Source: Oscillospiraceae bacterium (GTDB lineage Bacteria; Bacillota; Clostridia; Oscillospirales; Ruminococcaceae). From it: DNA of 59,281 nucleotides. Shown piece by piece: positions 49,118-59,257 of the stretch. The stretch lies in contig JAAVZY010000042.1 in the NCBI GenBank assembly GCA_022791945.1, positions 1 through 59,281 of the forward strand, written 5' to 3'. Both the position numbers and the translations under genes were made by a program. How positions within the stretch are numbered: position 1 is the stretch's first letter; each line of letters begins with the position of its first letter. The notes under the pieces were generated by a model, which was given only the letters and a program-made list of their open reading frames with translations, searched no databases and was not told where the DNA came from.

Positions 49118-50998
49118 GTGAATCCCAACCTGGAACGGCTCAGCGAAAAGGCGCGGAATCTGACCCATTCTCCCGGGGTTTATCTCATGAAGAACCGGCA
49201 GAACGAGATCATTTATATCGGCAAGGCAAAGAATCTGAAAAACCGGGTGAGCCAGTACTTCCAGCCCAACAACCCCAGCCACACGGAAAAGGTCCGGCGG
49301 ATGGTGGAGCAGGTGCACGACTTCGATTATATTGTAGTGGACAGCGAGTTCGAGGCGCTGGTGCTGGAATGCAGCCTGATCAAGCAGAACGCGCCCAAGT
49401 ACAACATTCTCCTGAAGGACGACAAGGGCTATCATTACATCCAGATCACCCGGGAGCCCTTTCCCCGGATCCTGGCGGCCAAGCAGACTGTCCGGAAGGA
49501 CGCGGACTATCTGGGCCCCTATACCAGCTCCTACTCCGTCACCCAGACGGTGGACGAGGTCAACCGGATTTTCGGCCTGCCCACCTGCGGGAAGAAGTTC
49601 CCCCAGGATTTTCGGAAAGGGCGTCCCTGCCTGAACTATCACATCAAGCAGTGCATGGGGCTCTGCCGGGGGCGTATCAGCCAGGAGGAATACCGGGATA
49701 CGCTGAACCAGGCCCTGTCCTACATCAAAAAGGGCGGCGGCTCCCTGCTGGAGCGGCTCCAGCTCCAGATGGAGCAGGCGGCGGAAAATCTGGACTTTGA
49801 GAAAGCAGCCAAGCTCCGGGATCGAATCCAGGCGATCCAGCGGATCGGCGACACCCAGAAGGTGTATATGATCAACACCGACAACCAGGATGTGATTGCC
49901 TTTGCCCAGAACCTTTCCAATGCTTCGGCGGCGATTCTAAAATTCCGCAATTTCAAGCTCTCCGACAAGGAGGACTATGTGTTCCACGATGTGGACGATC
50001 TTCCCACCCTCCGCCGGGAGTTTCTGAATCAGTATTACCTCCAGAACGGGGATATACCCCGGCAGATCCTCATTGACGAGGACTTCGAGGGGCGGGAGCT
50101 TCTTCAGGAATATCTCTCCGATAAGCTGGGCAGAAAGGTGAATATCTACATCCCCATCCGCGGGGAGCACAAGAAAACAGTGCTCATGGCCTTCAATAAC
50201 GCCTCCGAGCGGCTTTCCAAGACGGTATCCCGCACCGGCCGGGAGGTTGCCGCTCTGGATGAGCTGACTAAGCTGCTGGGACTTCCCAGGACGCCGGCCT
50301 ATATCGAAGCTTATGATATATCCAACCTGGGAGAGAGCGACAAGGTAGGGGGCATGGTGGTCTTTGAGAACGGCCGGCCCCTGAAAAAGGCATATAAGAA
50401 GTTCAAGATTCGGGAGGTAGAGGGCCAGGACGACTATTCCAGCATGCGGGAGGTGCTTTCCCGGCGGCTGACCCACTATCTGGAGGAGCGGGAGAAGGCT
50501 GCGGATCCCTCCCTGTCGGAGGAGGAGCGTACCCAGGCAGGGGAGGGCTTCGGCAGGCTGCCGGATCTGATTCTGCTGGACGGCGGCAAGGGGCATGTGG
50601 GAGCGGTGCTGCCTTTGATTCAGGAATTCGGCCTGGAGATTCCGGTATTCGGCATGGTGAAGGACTCCCGGCACCGGACCCGGGCGATTGCCCAGGACGG
50701 AGGAGAGATTTCCATTTCCGGCTGCAAGTCTGCTTTTGCCTTTGTGACCAGCGTGCAGGACGAGGTGCACCGGTTTTCCATCAACTATCAGCGCGCCTCT
50801 CATAAGAAATCCGCATTCGAAATCACTCTGACCCGGGTGGAGGGAATCGGTCCGAAACGGGCTGCGGCGATCCTGAAGGCCTTCCGCACCAAGGCGGAGC
50901 TGCGGGAGGCCACCCCGGAACAGCTCCGGGAAGCTGCCAAAATCAGCGAGGCCACCGCCCGTGAGCTGTATCAGTTTTTGCAGGAAATGCCCATGTGA
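49118..50998 (+). CDS. uvrC: Excinuclease ABC subunit C
   Basis: LTHSPGVYLMKNRQNEIIYIGKAKNLKNRVSQYF; C-terminal HhH. Confidence 0.96.
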   Translation: MNPNLERLSEKARNLTHSPGVYLMKNRQNEIIYIGKAKNLKNRVSQYFQPNNPSHTEKVRRMVEQVHDFDYIVVDSEFEALVLECSLIKQNAPKYNILLKDDKGYHYIQITREPFPRILAAKQTVRKDADYLGPYTSSYSVTQTVDEVNRIFGLPTCGKKFPQDFRKGRPCLNYHIKQCMGLCRGRISQEEYRDTLNQALSYIKKGGGSLLERLQLQMEQAAENLDFEKAAKLRDRIQAIQRIGDTQKVYMINTDNQDVIAFAQNLSNASAAILKFRNFKLSDKEDYVFHDVDDLPTLRREFLNQYYLQNGDIPRQILIDEDFEGRELLQEYLSDKLGRKVNIYIPIRGEHKKTVLMAFNNASERLSKTVSRTGREVAALDELTKLLGLPRTPAYIEAYDISNLGESDKVGGMVVFENGRPLKKAYKKFKIREVEGQDDYSSMREVLSRRLTHYLEEREKAADPSLSEEERTQAGEGFGRLPDLILLDGGKGHVGAVLPLIQEFGLEIPVFGMVKDSRHRTRAIAQDGGEISISGCKSAFAFVTSVQDEVHRFSINYQRASHKKSAFEITLTRVEGIGPKRAAAILKAFRTKAELREATPEQLREAAKISEATARELYQFLQEMPM

Positions 50999-50999
50999 C

Positions 51000-51472
51000 A
51001 AGACCTCGAGGGCTCTGCCCAAGGGTCAAAGCCGCAGGCTTTGACCCTGCGAGCCTCCTGCCAAGGGGATTTAATCCCCTTGGCACCCGTAATTTTTTAA
51101 GGGCTTTTTTAGGGGCGGAAAGGGTTGGGGGGCAAGTCTGTACAGACTTCCGGCTTCTGCCACGCAGAGAGTCTGATTCCCGCAGTACGCTTTTTTCGTA
51201 AAGAAAAAAGCTCCCTCCTGCGTGCGGGGTACTTCCTGCGCCGCACCAGAGGTTGCACAGAACCCGCTCGAAGCTTTCTGCGTCGTAGTCTCTGTGCCGC
51301 ACATGGGGCCGAACTTTTTCTTTACGAAAAAATGGGTAGGCGGGCGATCGTTTCTGCGGAGAAAACCAGCGAGGCAGAGGCCGAAATCCAACACCCCATA
51401 ACCCCAAAAAGACGGGAATCCAAGGGGGGCCAGGCCCCCTTGGCAGAGCGCGAGACAGCGTCTCGCAGCCTT
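51000..51472 (-). repeat. Palindrome-mosaic element R15 (core -; module F)
   Basis: Fills the gap between convergent uvrC and birA stops; AGGGTCAAAGCC-gca-GGCTTTGACCCT 51022-51048. Confidence 0.92.
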
Positions 51473-51478
51473 CCCGAC

Positions 51479-52444
51479 TCACACCTTGCGGATAGAAATC
51501 TCCCCGCTGCTGAGCGCTTTTTCGGTTCCGTTGTCCAGCCGAATGAGCAAATGGCCCTGATCGTTGATATTCACAGCCAGCGCCCGCTCGGTTCCTGTGG
51601 GAGAGATTACGTTTACATAGCTGCCCAGAACAAAGGAACGGGCGCGGTATTCCTCCAGGAACTGCTTTTGACTGAGATCGATTTCTGACAGCTGATTCAG
51701 CAGCTCCCCGATGAGAGGACTGCGGGGAAGGCGGCGGCCCAGCTTTTCTTCCAGTGAAATGGCGGCTTCCCGGAGCTCCGGGGGGAAGTCCCCGTTGGTA
51801 ACATTGATCCCGATTCCAATGATCAAATAATCCATCCGGTGATCCTCGAAATTCACCGCGGCCTCTGTCAGGATGCCGCAGAGCTTCCGTCCGTCCAGAT
51901 AGACGTCGTTGACCCACTTAATCTGCGCTTCCAGGCCGCAGACTGCCTTTAAAGCCCTGCAGACTGCTACGGCGGCAGCCGAGGTGATCAGCATGGTGGT
52001 TTCGGCGGGCTCTGTGGGCCGAAGCAGGACGGTCATATAAATCCCGGCGCCAGAGGGGGAGTAGAAGCTACGGCCCAGTCTGCCCCGCCCGCCTGACTGC
52101 TGCTCCGCCAGGACAACAGTACCGCCGGAAGCACCATGATTGGCAAGCTCCTTGGCGGTTTTATTGGTGGATTCCAGGAGCTTGTGCACTTGAATGTCCG
52201 GATACAGCTCCGGGCGGCGGAGGAAGGGCCGGATGCTCTGGGAGGAGAGAATGTCGCAGTCCTCTGCCAGCTGATAGCCCTTCTTGTTCACCGCCAGGAC
52301 CGTATAGCCCTCCTCCTCCAGCTGGCGGACTGCCTTCCATACGGCAGTGCGGGAGATCCCCAGCTGCTCGGACAGCTCGTTTCCTGACAGGTAGCGGCCC
52401 CGGTTTTCCTCCAGCAGCCGCAGGATGGTATCTTTTGAGGACAT
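51479..52444 (-). CDS. birA: Biotin-[acetyl-CoA-carboxylase] ligase / biotin operon repressor
   Basis: N-terminal HTH LSGNELSEQLGISRTAVWKAVRQL; AEQQSGGRGRLGRSFYSP. Confidence 0.94.
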   Translation of the reverse strand: MSSKDTILRLLEENRGRYLSGNELSEQLGISRTAVWKAVRQLEEEGYTVLAVNKKGYQLAEDCDILSSQSIRPFLRRPELYPDIQVHKLLESTNKTAKELANHGASGGTVVLAEQQSGGRGRLGRSFYSPSGAGIYMTVLLRPTEPAETTMLITSAAAVAVCRALKAVCGLEAQIKWVNDVYLDGRKLCGILTEAAVNFEDHRMDYLIIGIGINVTNGDFPPELREAAISLEEKLGRRLPRSPLIGELLNQLSEIDLSQKQFLEEYRARSFVLGSYVNVISPTGTERALAVNINDQGHLLIRLDNGTEKALSSGEISIRKV

Positions 52445-52445
52445 T

Positions 52446-53042
52446 TTAGCGTCTCTCCTTCTGCCGTGCTTTTGCTTTGGTCTTTTTCTTTTTAACAGAG
52501 TAGCCGAAACTGCCCAGCTTCTCTCCCAGGGCATAGTAGGCCCCGTGGGCGAAGGCGGCCAGCTGCGCCCGTTCCAGCCGCAGCCTGCCCTGGCTGTCCA
52601 GAAGGCCTTCCTCTACGTTGACCGCCAGGATTTCCGACAGGAACATCTCATGGGAGCCAAGGGGGAGGATCTGCTTTACCCTGCATTCCAGGTTGATGGG
52701 ACTTTCCCCGATGGCGGGGCAGGAGAGCAGGCCGACGGGCTCCTTGGTGAGGTGCATTTCGGCGAACTTGTCCAGCCGCGCGCCAGTGCGCGCGCCGCAG
52801 AAATCAGCGGCGCGGACTAAGCGGCGGGTGGTGAGATTGATGACAAACTCCCCCTGTTCCCGGATGATACCGTAGGAATACCGTTCCGGCCGGAGAGAGA
52901 TGTAGGTCATGGGAGGGATGGTATTGACAATGCCGGTCCAGGCCACGGTGATGATGTTGGCGTGATCCATGGTGCCGCAGGAAACCAGCGCGGGCGGGAT
53001 CGGGGCCAGGAGGGCGCCGGGCTTCCAGGCTTGCTTGCTCAT
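52446..53042 (-). CDS. Flavin reductase family protein
   Basis: PVALVSC-like N-terminus, ITVAWTGIVNTIPPMTYISLRPERYSYGII. Confidence 0.85.
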   Translation of the reverse strand: MSKQAWKPGALLAPIPPALVSCGTMDHANIITVAWTGIVNTIPPMTYISLRPERYSYGIIREQGEFVINLTTRRLVRAADFCGARTGARLDKFAEMHLTKEPVGLLSCPAIGESPINLECRVKQILPLGSHEMFLSEILAVNVEEGLLDSQGRLRLERAQLAAFAHGAYYALGEKLGSFGYSVKKKKTKAKARQKERR

Positions 53043-53131
53043 TTTGATAAAGTCCTTTCCAGGCGGTGAATACGGTTCTTATTATAGCATATTTGAAAGC
53101 GTCTGCCAACAAAAAAAACTGACTGTTATGG

Positions 53132-53163
53132 AAGAGCTCGAGAGCAAGCGCTCTCGAGCTCTT
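53132..53163. repeat. Solo A-type palindrome R16
   Basis: AAGAGCTCGAGAGC-aagc-GCTCTCGAGCTCTT. Confidence 0.8.
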
Positions 53164-53213
53164 TGCTGGATTGATGGGATCTTTCCGGCTGCGCAGAAAG
53201 GGCAGGCAGCCGC

Positions 53214-56200
53214 TCAGTACTCCACCTTGAGGGTGCGGATCTCAAAGGGATGGAAGGAAAGCTCGCAGGTGTCGCCGGCGGAAACGGTGTCCAGCGCATC
53301 CTCCAGGAGGTTGGTTTCTGTTATCCGCTTGGCACCGTTTACACGAAGCTCCGTGCGGGTATAAGCGCCCTCGCACTCATAGAGGCGGAGGATGAAAGCC
53401 CGTCCGCCATCCTCGCAGGGCTTGACGGTTTCGGCCAGGATGTTGCTGCTGCCGATGGAGAGCAGGGACTCCTGAGCATAGCTTCCGGCCAGCTGAACCG
53501 GCGGAACATTCAGCCGGTAGGCGGGATGAACCACTGTTTCCGCGGAGAAGGCGCCCGCATGAGGCAGGAAGGAGTAGACGCAGGTGTGCCGGCCGTGATC
53601 GCCGGTGTAGTCAGGACGGCATCCGCCCTTGTGCAGGGAGAGCCGCATCTGCCCCTCATTGACAGAGATGCCGTATTTGCAGTCGTTCAGCAGGGCCGCT
53701 CCGTAACGGGTATCGGACAGATCCGTGTATTTCTGGTTGGAGACTTCAAACTTCGCCTTCTCAATATCAGTGCTCCGGTTGACCGACCGCTTGATGCAGC
53801 CGAACTGCACCTCATGGCGGGCGAAATCCGTCTCAATAGAGGTGTCAAAGGCAGTCTTAAGGAACCGGTGATTGTCATGCCAGTCCATGACAGTCTCAAA
53901 GCGAATCTCGGGCGTATCCGCATAGAAGATCATATCCTGGGCCAGAGTGGATTTCTCCGTCAGCTGATAGGTGCTGCGGATCCGATATTCCACCCCGCCG
54001 TCGGAGACGGTTTCCCGGGAAATCAGCTTGGCGGCGGGGCGGAACTTCAGCTCCAGATCCGCGTCCACATCCCAGTTGTCCCAGGCGGAGGGCACATCCT
54101 CGGCCAGCAGCAAGGTGTTCAGGGGATATCCGTTCCCCCGCAGCTCCCGGCCTGCCGCCTTATCAATAAAGGAAGAGATGGCGCCGTTTTCATCAAAGGT
54201 AATCAGGGCGAAGGGGGTTTCCAGGGAATTCCCATCCGCCCGGAAGGGGCTTTCGCTCCTGGGCGCATCGGTGGTAAGGGTCAGAGTCCGTGCGGAAAAC
54301 GCCGGCAGCACAACGCCGGAAACCGCTGTCCGATCCCCGTGCAGGACACTGTTGATCCGCTGCTGGACAAAGCCTTCCACGACCCTGCCCTCAGGCAGCT
54401 CCAGATACAGCACGTCGGAGCGCTCCAGAGAGAGGGTGTTCACCAGGGAAATCCGATCCGCTTCGGGCTGGACAGAGGCCTTTTCCCGCAGGAGCTCTCC
54501 GGCCCTGCGGATGACCTGCGCGGTTTCCTGAAGGGACTGACTGTGGGCTTCAGGGATGCAGGTGCCCGGCAGAATGTCATGGAACTGATTGACCAGCAGA
54601 GTATTCAGCAGGGGACGAATCTCCTGTCCGTCAGCCTCCTGCTGTGCGGCAAGGGCTTCCCGCACCAGAATATACTCCAGATTGTGCAGGGCGTTTTCCG
54701 CATAGCGGTTGTTCTGCTTGATCTGGGCCTGATTGGTTAGGGTGCCCCGGTGCAGCTCCAAATAGAGCTCACCGCTGTAGGTGGAAGGGGAGCGCACAGT
54801 TTTTTCCAGCTGCTGCATGAATTCGCTGACAGTGGTGTACTCTGCCCGGGGAAGCCCCTCCAGATCCTTGACCCGGCGTGCCATTTCCAGCATCTCAAAC
54901 TCCGGACCGCCGCCGCCGTCTCCAAAGCCAAAGGAGAGCAGCCGCATATTGGAAACAGGCTTTTCCTGGATGCAGTCGCCGCTGTTTTTGCCGTTGACCA
55001 CGTATTCCATCAGGGACTTGGGCGTGGGCCAGATGTGGGTTTTGTTCAGGTGGGTGAGCACCTTGGTGCCGTCCAGCCCCTTCCAGTAGAAGGTGTCATA
55101 TGGGAAACGGTTGGTGTCGTTCCAGGCCATTTTGGTGGTCAGGAAATAGCGCACGCCGCTTTTCTGCATAATCTGCGGGATTGCGGGGCTGTAGCCGAAG
55201 GTGTCGGGCAGCCAGAAGGCGTCCGCCGTATAGCCGAAATGCTCCCGGGTGAACCGCTGGCCCCAAAGGAACTGACGGACCATGGATTCGCCTGAGACAA
55301 TGTTGCAGTCGCACTCCACCCAGACGCCGCCGTTGGGCTCATAGCGGCCCTGGGCCACCCGCTCCTTGATCTGTTCAAACAGGGCGGGATAATGGCGGCG
55401 GATCACCTCGCTGTGAAAGGCTGAGCTTTGTATAAATTTATATTCCGGGTACTGATCCATCAGGCTCATCTGGTTGGAATAGGTGCGGGCACATTTTTCA
55501 ATAGTTTCGTCAATGGTCCAGAGCCAGGCGGTATCCATGTGGGAATGGCCGATGATTCCTGCCAGGGGCGCGCTCTGGGAATTGGTTTTCGCCAGTGCTT
55601 CCTTCAAAAGGGGGTGTGCTTCCTGGAGTGCGGCGCGGAACGTCTCCGGGGTGGTGTTTTCCCAGGAATAGTACACGATTTCATGTACATCCAGCAGGGT
55701 GCGGATTACAGCGGCCCGGCGGAAGCTGTCCTGCTCCAGGGCCTGTACCAGCTCGTTCAGAGTTTTCAGATCAAAGAGAAAATCAGAAATCAGCGAATCC
55801 TTCACACAGACATCCGCCGGGCCTACCGGACGGCGGAAATCCCGGGAGCCTTCGTCTGTCAAGGGCATACAGCCGATGCAGTAGTGGCCTGCGTAGAACT
55901 CCAGCGCCAGTTCGACCGTTTGACCGAGCCGGGCATTTTGGAGAAACAGATCGCAGTAATGGTTGCCGTGGGAGCCGACAACCTCCTTGGAGGCAAAATT
56001 TCCGTAGGGAACGCCGTCCTTCCAGAGCATACCCTCATAGGCGCCGGTTTTGGGATAGAGATACAGATCCATTCCCGCAAGCTCGGCGGGAACGGTATAG
56101 GTTCCCTTAAACCAGCAGTACTGGCCCTCCTGGCCCCAGCTTTCACCGGGCTGGGAAAAGAGGCTGTCCTCCGGTACTGCATGCAGGCGCTCCATGGTAT

Positions 56201-56312
56201 GGAACCACTTCATGGGGACGCTGTCCACCCGCTGAAACAGCTGCTGCTCCAATGTGGATTCCAGCCGGACCAGTTTTTGCAGGGTTCTCTCGATCTGTTT
56301 TTCACTGATCAT
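53214..56312 (-). CDS. Alpha-mannosidase (GH38)
   Basis: GHSHMDTAWLWTIDETIEKCARTYSNQM, WLPDTFGYSPAIPQIMQKSGVRYFLTTKM. Confidence 0.95.
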   Translation of the reverse strand: MISEKQIERTLQKLVRLESTLEQQLFQRVDSVPMKWFHTMERLHAVPEDSLFSQPGESWGQEGQYCWFKGTYTVPAELAGMDLYLYPKTGAYEGMLWKDGVPYGNFASKEVVGSHGNHYCDLFLQNARLGQTVELALEFYAGHYCIGCMPLTDEGSRDFRRPVGPADVCVKDSLISDFLFDLKTLNELVQALEQDSFRRAAVIRTLLDVHEIVYYSWENTTPETFRAALQEAHPLLKEALAKTNSQSAPLAGIIGHSHMDTAWLWTIDETIEKCARTYSNQMSLMDQYPEYKFIQSSAFHSEVIRRHYPALFEQIKERVAQGRYEPNGGVWVECDCNIVSGESMVRQFLWGQRFTREHFGYTADAFWLPDTFGYSPAIPQIMQKSGVRYFLTTKMAWNDTNRFPYDTFYWKGLDGTKVLTHLNKTHIWPTPKSLMEYVVNGKNSGDCIQEKPVSNMRLLSFGFGDGGGGPEFEMLEMARRVKDLEGLPRAEYTTVSEFMQQLEKTVRSPSTYSGELYLELHRGTLTNQAQIKQNNRYAENALHNLEYILVREALAAQQEADGQEIRPLLNTLLVNQFHDILPGTCIPEAHSQSLQETAQVIRRAGELLREKASVQPEADRISLVNTLSLERSDVLYLELPEGRVVEGFVQQRINSVLHGDRTAVSGVVLPAFSARTLTLTTDAPRSESPFRADGNSLETPFALITFDENGAISSFIDKAAGRELRGNGYPLNTLLLAEDVPSAWDNWDVDADLELKFRPAAKLISRETVSDGGVEYRIRSTYQLTEKSTLAQDMIFYADTPEIRFETVMDWHDNHRFLKTAFDTSIETDFARHEVQFGCIKRSVNRSTDIEKAKFEVSNQKYTDLSDTRYGAALLNDCKYGISVNEGQMRLSLHKGGCRPDYTGDHGRHTCVYSFLPHAGAFSAETVVHPAYRLNVPPVQLAGSYAQESLLSIGSSNILAETVKPCEDGGRAFILRLYECEGAYTRTELRVNGAKRITETNLLEDALDTVSAGDTCELSFHPFEIRTLKVEY

Positions 56313-56396
56313 TTCTTTCCTTCTTTCCTATATATAAAATAAAAAAGATCCCGCGCTTCTGAGTGCCTGCTTGAGATCTCTGCGCGGCCGAAGGGC

Positions 56397-56836
56397 AAGA
56401 CCTCGAGGCTCTGCCTCGAGATCCGCCAAGGGGGCCTGGCCCCCTTGGATTCCCATTATTTTTTAAGGGCGGAAAAAGGGGTGGGGTCAAGTCTGCACAG
56501 ACTCCTTGATTCCTGTCACGCAGATGGTCTGATTCCCGCCGTACGCTTTTTTCGTAAAGAAAAAAGCTCCTTCCTGCGTGCGTGGCACAGCGTTTGACCC
56601 CGCAGAGAGTATGTGCGTGGCAGAACACGCTCGAAACACTCGGCGTCGTACTGGTTGCCCCGCGCAAAGGGATGAATCTTTTTCTTTACGAAAAAGTGGG
56701 TAAGCGGGAGATCGTCCACGAAGGAAGTATCAGCGAGGCAGGGACTGAAATTTTGCTCCCTCATAACCACCAAAAAGACGGGAATCCAAGGGGAGGCATC
56801 CCCTTGGCGAGCGCTCGAGAGCAGAGCTCTCGAGGT
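56397..56836 (-). repeat. Palindrome-mosaic element R17 (core -)
   Basis: GTACGCTTTTTTCGTAAAGAAAAAAGC ... CTTTTTCTTTACGAAAAAGTGGGTAAGCGGGAGATCG. Confidence 0.92.
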
Positions 56837-57033
56837 ATTGACGTTGCAGAAGATCCTACAACAGGCACTCAATTCATTCTGGCTCCATTGTACTGCTGAT
56901 GGGAAAGCCTGTCAAGAATTCCTGAAAGAATTCGGCGGAAAATGCGCATCTCTGCCTCGAAATATATTATTGATGTTCAATTAAAAGGTGGACGCCTTCA
57001 AGTTGCAGGGAAAAAGGAGTATAGTAAAGCCAG

Positions 57034-57062
57034 TTGAAAAAAGGTAAAGAAGCGAGTAGAAT
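57034..57062 (+). promoter_or_regulatory. SigA-like promoter
   Basis: TTGAAA-17-TAGAAT. Confidence 0.5.
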
Positions 57063-57183
57063 AAGGACATGAGTTATACAAAAAGATATAGAGAACGGAC
57101 CATTGAATACAGGCAGGCGGGGCATAGCCTGGAAGCAACCCATCACGTCTTTAGGGTACAGACATAGAAAGGAGCTGGATACT

Positions 57184-58044
57184 ATGCTGGACTTTGGTGA
57201 TTTTTTAGACCTGTTCGGCCTGGGAGATAACCAGGAAGACGACGGTATGTTTGAATCCAGCGGCGGCGAGCTGTGGGAGGGGATCCTGCCCTCCCAGATG
57301 GGCGCGGAGGGAGTGCTGCTGGATCTGGACGGGGACGGCATCGTGGACTGGATGCAGACCGGAGAGGACTTCAACAACGATCATATTTTTGAACAGGTAC
57401 AGGAGTTCTCCGGCCTGGAGGGGATGAGCCTGTGGGACGGGGACAACAGCGGCTATCTGGAAGGATGCGCCCCGACCTACGAAACCTTTGATCCGGATGC
57501 CGCCGACATGGAGTATATCATCGGGAATCCGGAGGACGCCATGGAGAGCTGGCACTGGCAGGAGACTGGCACCAGCTGCGCGGTGGCCTCTCAGGAGTTT
57601 GTTCTGGAGCGGCTGACCGGCCATGAGTTCCATGAAAGCGATCTGAGGGTTCTGGCGGAGGAGCAGGGCTGGTACTCCCCCGAAGGGGGCACCCCCATGG
57701 ACGACGTTGGCAATCTCCTGGAGCACATGGGCCTGACTGTGGAGCGCAGCCAGGGCAATTCCATCCGGGATTTGGAGGAATGCCTGCAAAACGGCGGCGA
57801 GGTGATTGTAGGGGTGGACAGCAGCGAGATCTGGGAAGGACAGGACGACGATTTCTTCGGCCCCGGCATTGACGCCGACCACGCGGTGCAGGTGATCGGC
57901 CTGGACTACAGCGATCCCGGCAATCCGCTGGTGATTCTCAACGATCCCGGTACCGCCAACGGCGGCGGAGCGATGATCCCACTGGAGATTTTTATGGGCG
58001 CTTGGGAGGACAGCGGCTGCTTCATGGTGGAAGCCTACGCTTGA
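57184..58044 (+). CDS. Papain/C39-like cysteine peptidase-fold protein with EF-hand-like acidic segment
   Basis: LDLDGDGIVDWMQTGEDFNNDHIFE; TGTSCAVASQEFVLERLTG; DADHAVQVIGLDYSDPGNPLVILNDPG; ATG 57184 after AAAGGAG; no signal peptide. Confidence 0.7.
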   Translation: MLDFGDFLDLFGLGDNQEDDGMFESSGGELWEGILPSQMGAEGVLLDLDGDGIVDWMQTGEDFNNDHIFEQVQEFSGLEGMSLWDGDNSGYLEGCAPTYETFDPDAADMEYIIGNPEDAMESWHWQETGTSCAVASQEFVLERLTGHEFHESDLRVLAEEQGWYSPEGGTPMDDVGNLLEHMGLTVERSQGNSIRDLEECLQNGGEVIVGVDSSEIWEGQDDDFFGPGIDADHAVQVIGLDYSDPGNPLVILNDPGTANGGGAMIPLEIFMGAWEDSGCFMVEAYA

Positions 58045-58063
58045 ATTGAGGAGGGATTTGAAC

Positions 58064-58588
58064 ATGGAAAAAATAGACACCTATTCGCTGATTTCTGCCT
58101 TCAACCGGGATGAGTTCCGCCGGAGGGTGATCCCTCAGGAGCTGGCGTCCAGCTGGCCCTGCATTCAGAAGATCGGCCGCGCCCTGTGCATCACGATTCC
58201 CTACTATGCCCAACGCCCGGAGCAAAACCGCATTGCCCTTTATCCCCTTTACTGCTCCGTGACCTTCCCTTTGGGCAATCAAAACAGACTGCTGGACTTT
58301 ACCATCTATCCCCACCATAAGGAGTGGCGGGACATCGACTATTCCAAGCCCGCCGGATATTTCAAGCATAAGGCTCTGGAGGATGTCAAAACCAGAGGGG
58401 AATATCAAACGCTGTGCAGACAGCTGTATGGATATTATGATCAGATGATCGCAGCTATCCCGGAGAAAAAGCCCTTCGCTCAGGAGGAGGAGATGATTGC
58501 GCTGTTCTCCAAGCTGATGGAGCCGGGACACTACGGACAGTATCAGAGGATCAACAAAAAATTCTATTCGTATTTCTGCCAGCTTTGA
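58064..58588 (+). CDS. Hypothetical protein (174 aa), partner of the C39-like gene
   Basis: MEKIDTYSLISAFNRDEFRRRVIPQ...; RBS GGAGGG; 19 nt downstream of the previous stop. Confidence 0.7.
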   Translation: MEKIDTYSLISAFNRDEFRRRVIPQELASSWPCIQKIGRALCITIPYYAQRPEQNRIALYPLYCSVTFPLGNQNRLLDFTIYPHHKEWRDIDYSKPAGYFKHKALEDVKTRGEYQTLCRQLYGYYDQMIAAIPEKKPFAQEEEMIALFSKLMEPGHYGQYQRINKKFYSYFCQL

Positions 58589-58633
58589 GCTTAAGAGCCT
58601 ATTCGGGCTCTCCGGGCGCGTGTTCGGAAGGGC

Positions 58634-59078
58634 AAGGCCGCGAGACGCTGTCTCGCGCTCTGCGGTGCGTCGTGAAACGACGCATCGGGGAGGGATTCCC
58701 ATTAATTTGAAGGGCTTTTTTAAGGGCGGAAAAAAGAGGTGGGGCCAAGTTTGTACAGACTTCCTTCTTTCTGCCACGCAGAAAGTCTGATTCCCGCAGT
58801 ACGCTTTTTTCGTAAAGAAAAAAGCTACCTCCCGGGTGCGGGGTATTCCCTGCGCCGCATTGGGATTTCTGCGCAGAGCACGCTCGGGACTTTCTGCGTC
58901 GCAGTCGCTGCGCCGCTCGTAGGGCTGAATTTTTTCTTTGCGAAAAAATGGGTAGGCGGGAGATCGATCACGAAGGAAGTACCAGCGGGGAAGGCCCACC
59001 ACTCCAAAAAAATTTACGGGAATCCAAGGGGATTAAATCCCCTTGGCGAGTGCTCGAGAGCAGAGCTCTCGAGGTCTT
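58634..59078 (-). repeat. Palindrome-mosaic element R18 (core -)
   Basis: GTACGCTTTTTTCGTAAAGAAAAAAGC ... AATTTTTTCTTTGCGAAAAAATGGGTAGGCGGGAGATCG. Confidence 0.92.
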
Positions 59079-59222
59079 CCACTCCCGAACACCCAAAGAT
59101 CCTGAACAGGCTCTAAGAAAGGAGTATCCACATGTCCGCTTTTTTTGAATTAACCCATCAAAACATCACTTGACAAGGGCATACAGGGAAAAGAAGCAAA
59201 AAAAGTGCTACCAACCTTACAC

Positions 59223-59257
59223 AAAACACCGCCTAACGGGACAATAGGCGGTGTTTT
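59223..59257. terminator. Hairpin terminator
   Basis: AAAACACCGCCTA ... TAGGCGGTGTTTT. Confidence 0.75.

Noticed and set aside
53250-54740. 496-aa plus-strand ORF opposite GH38
   Set aside because: Antisense to a convincing alpha-mannosidase; low-information composition.
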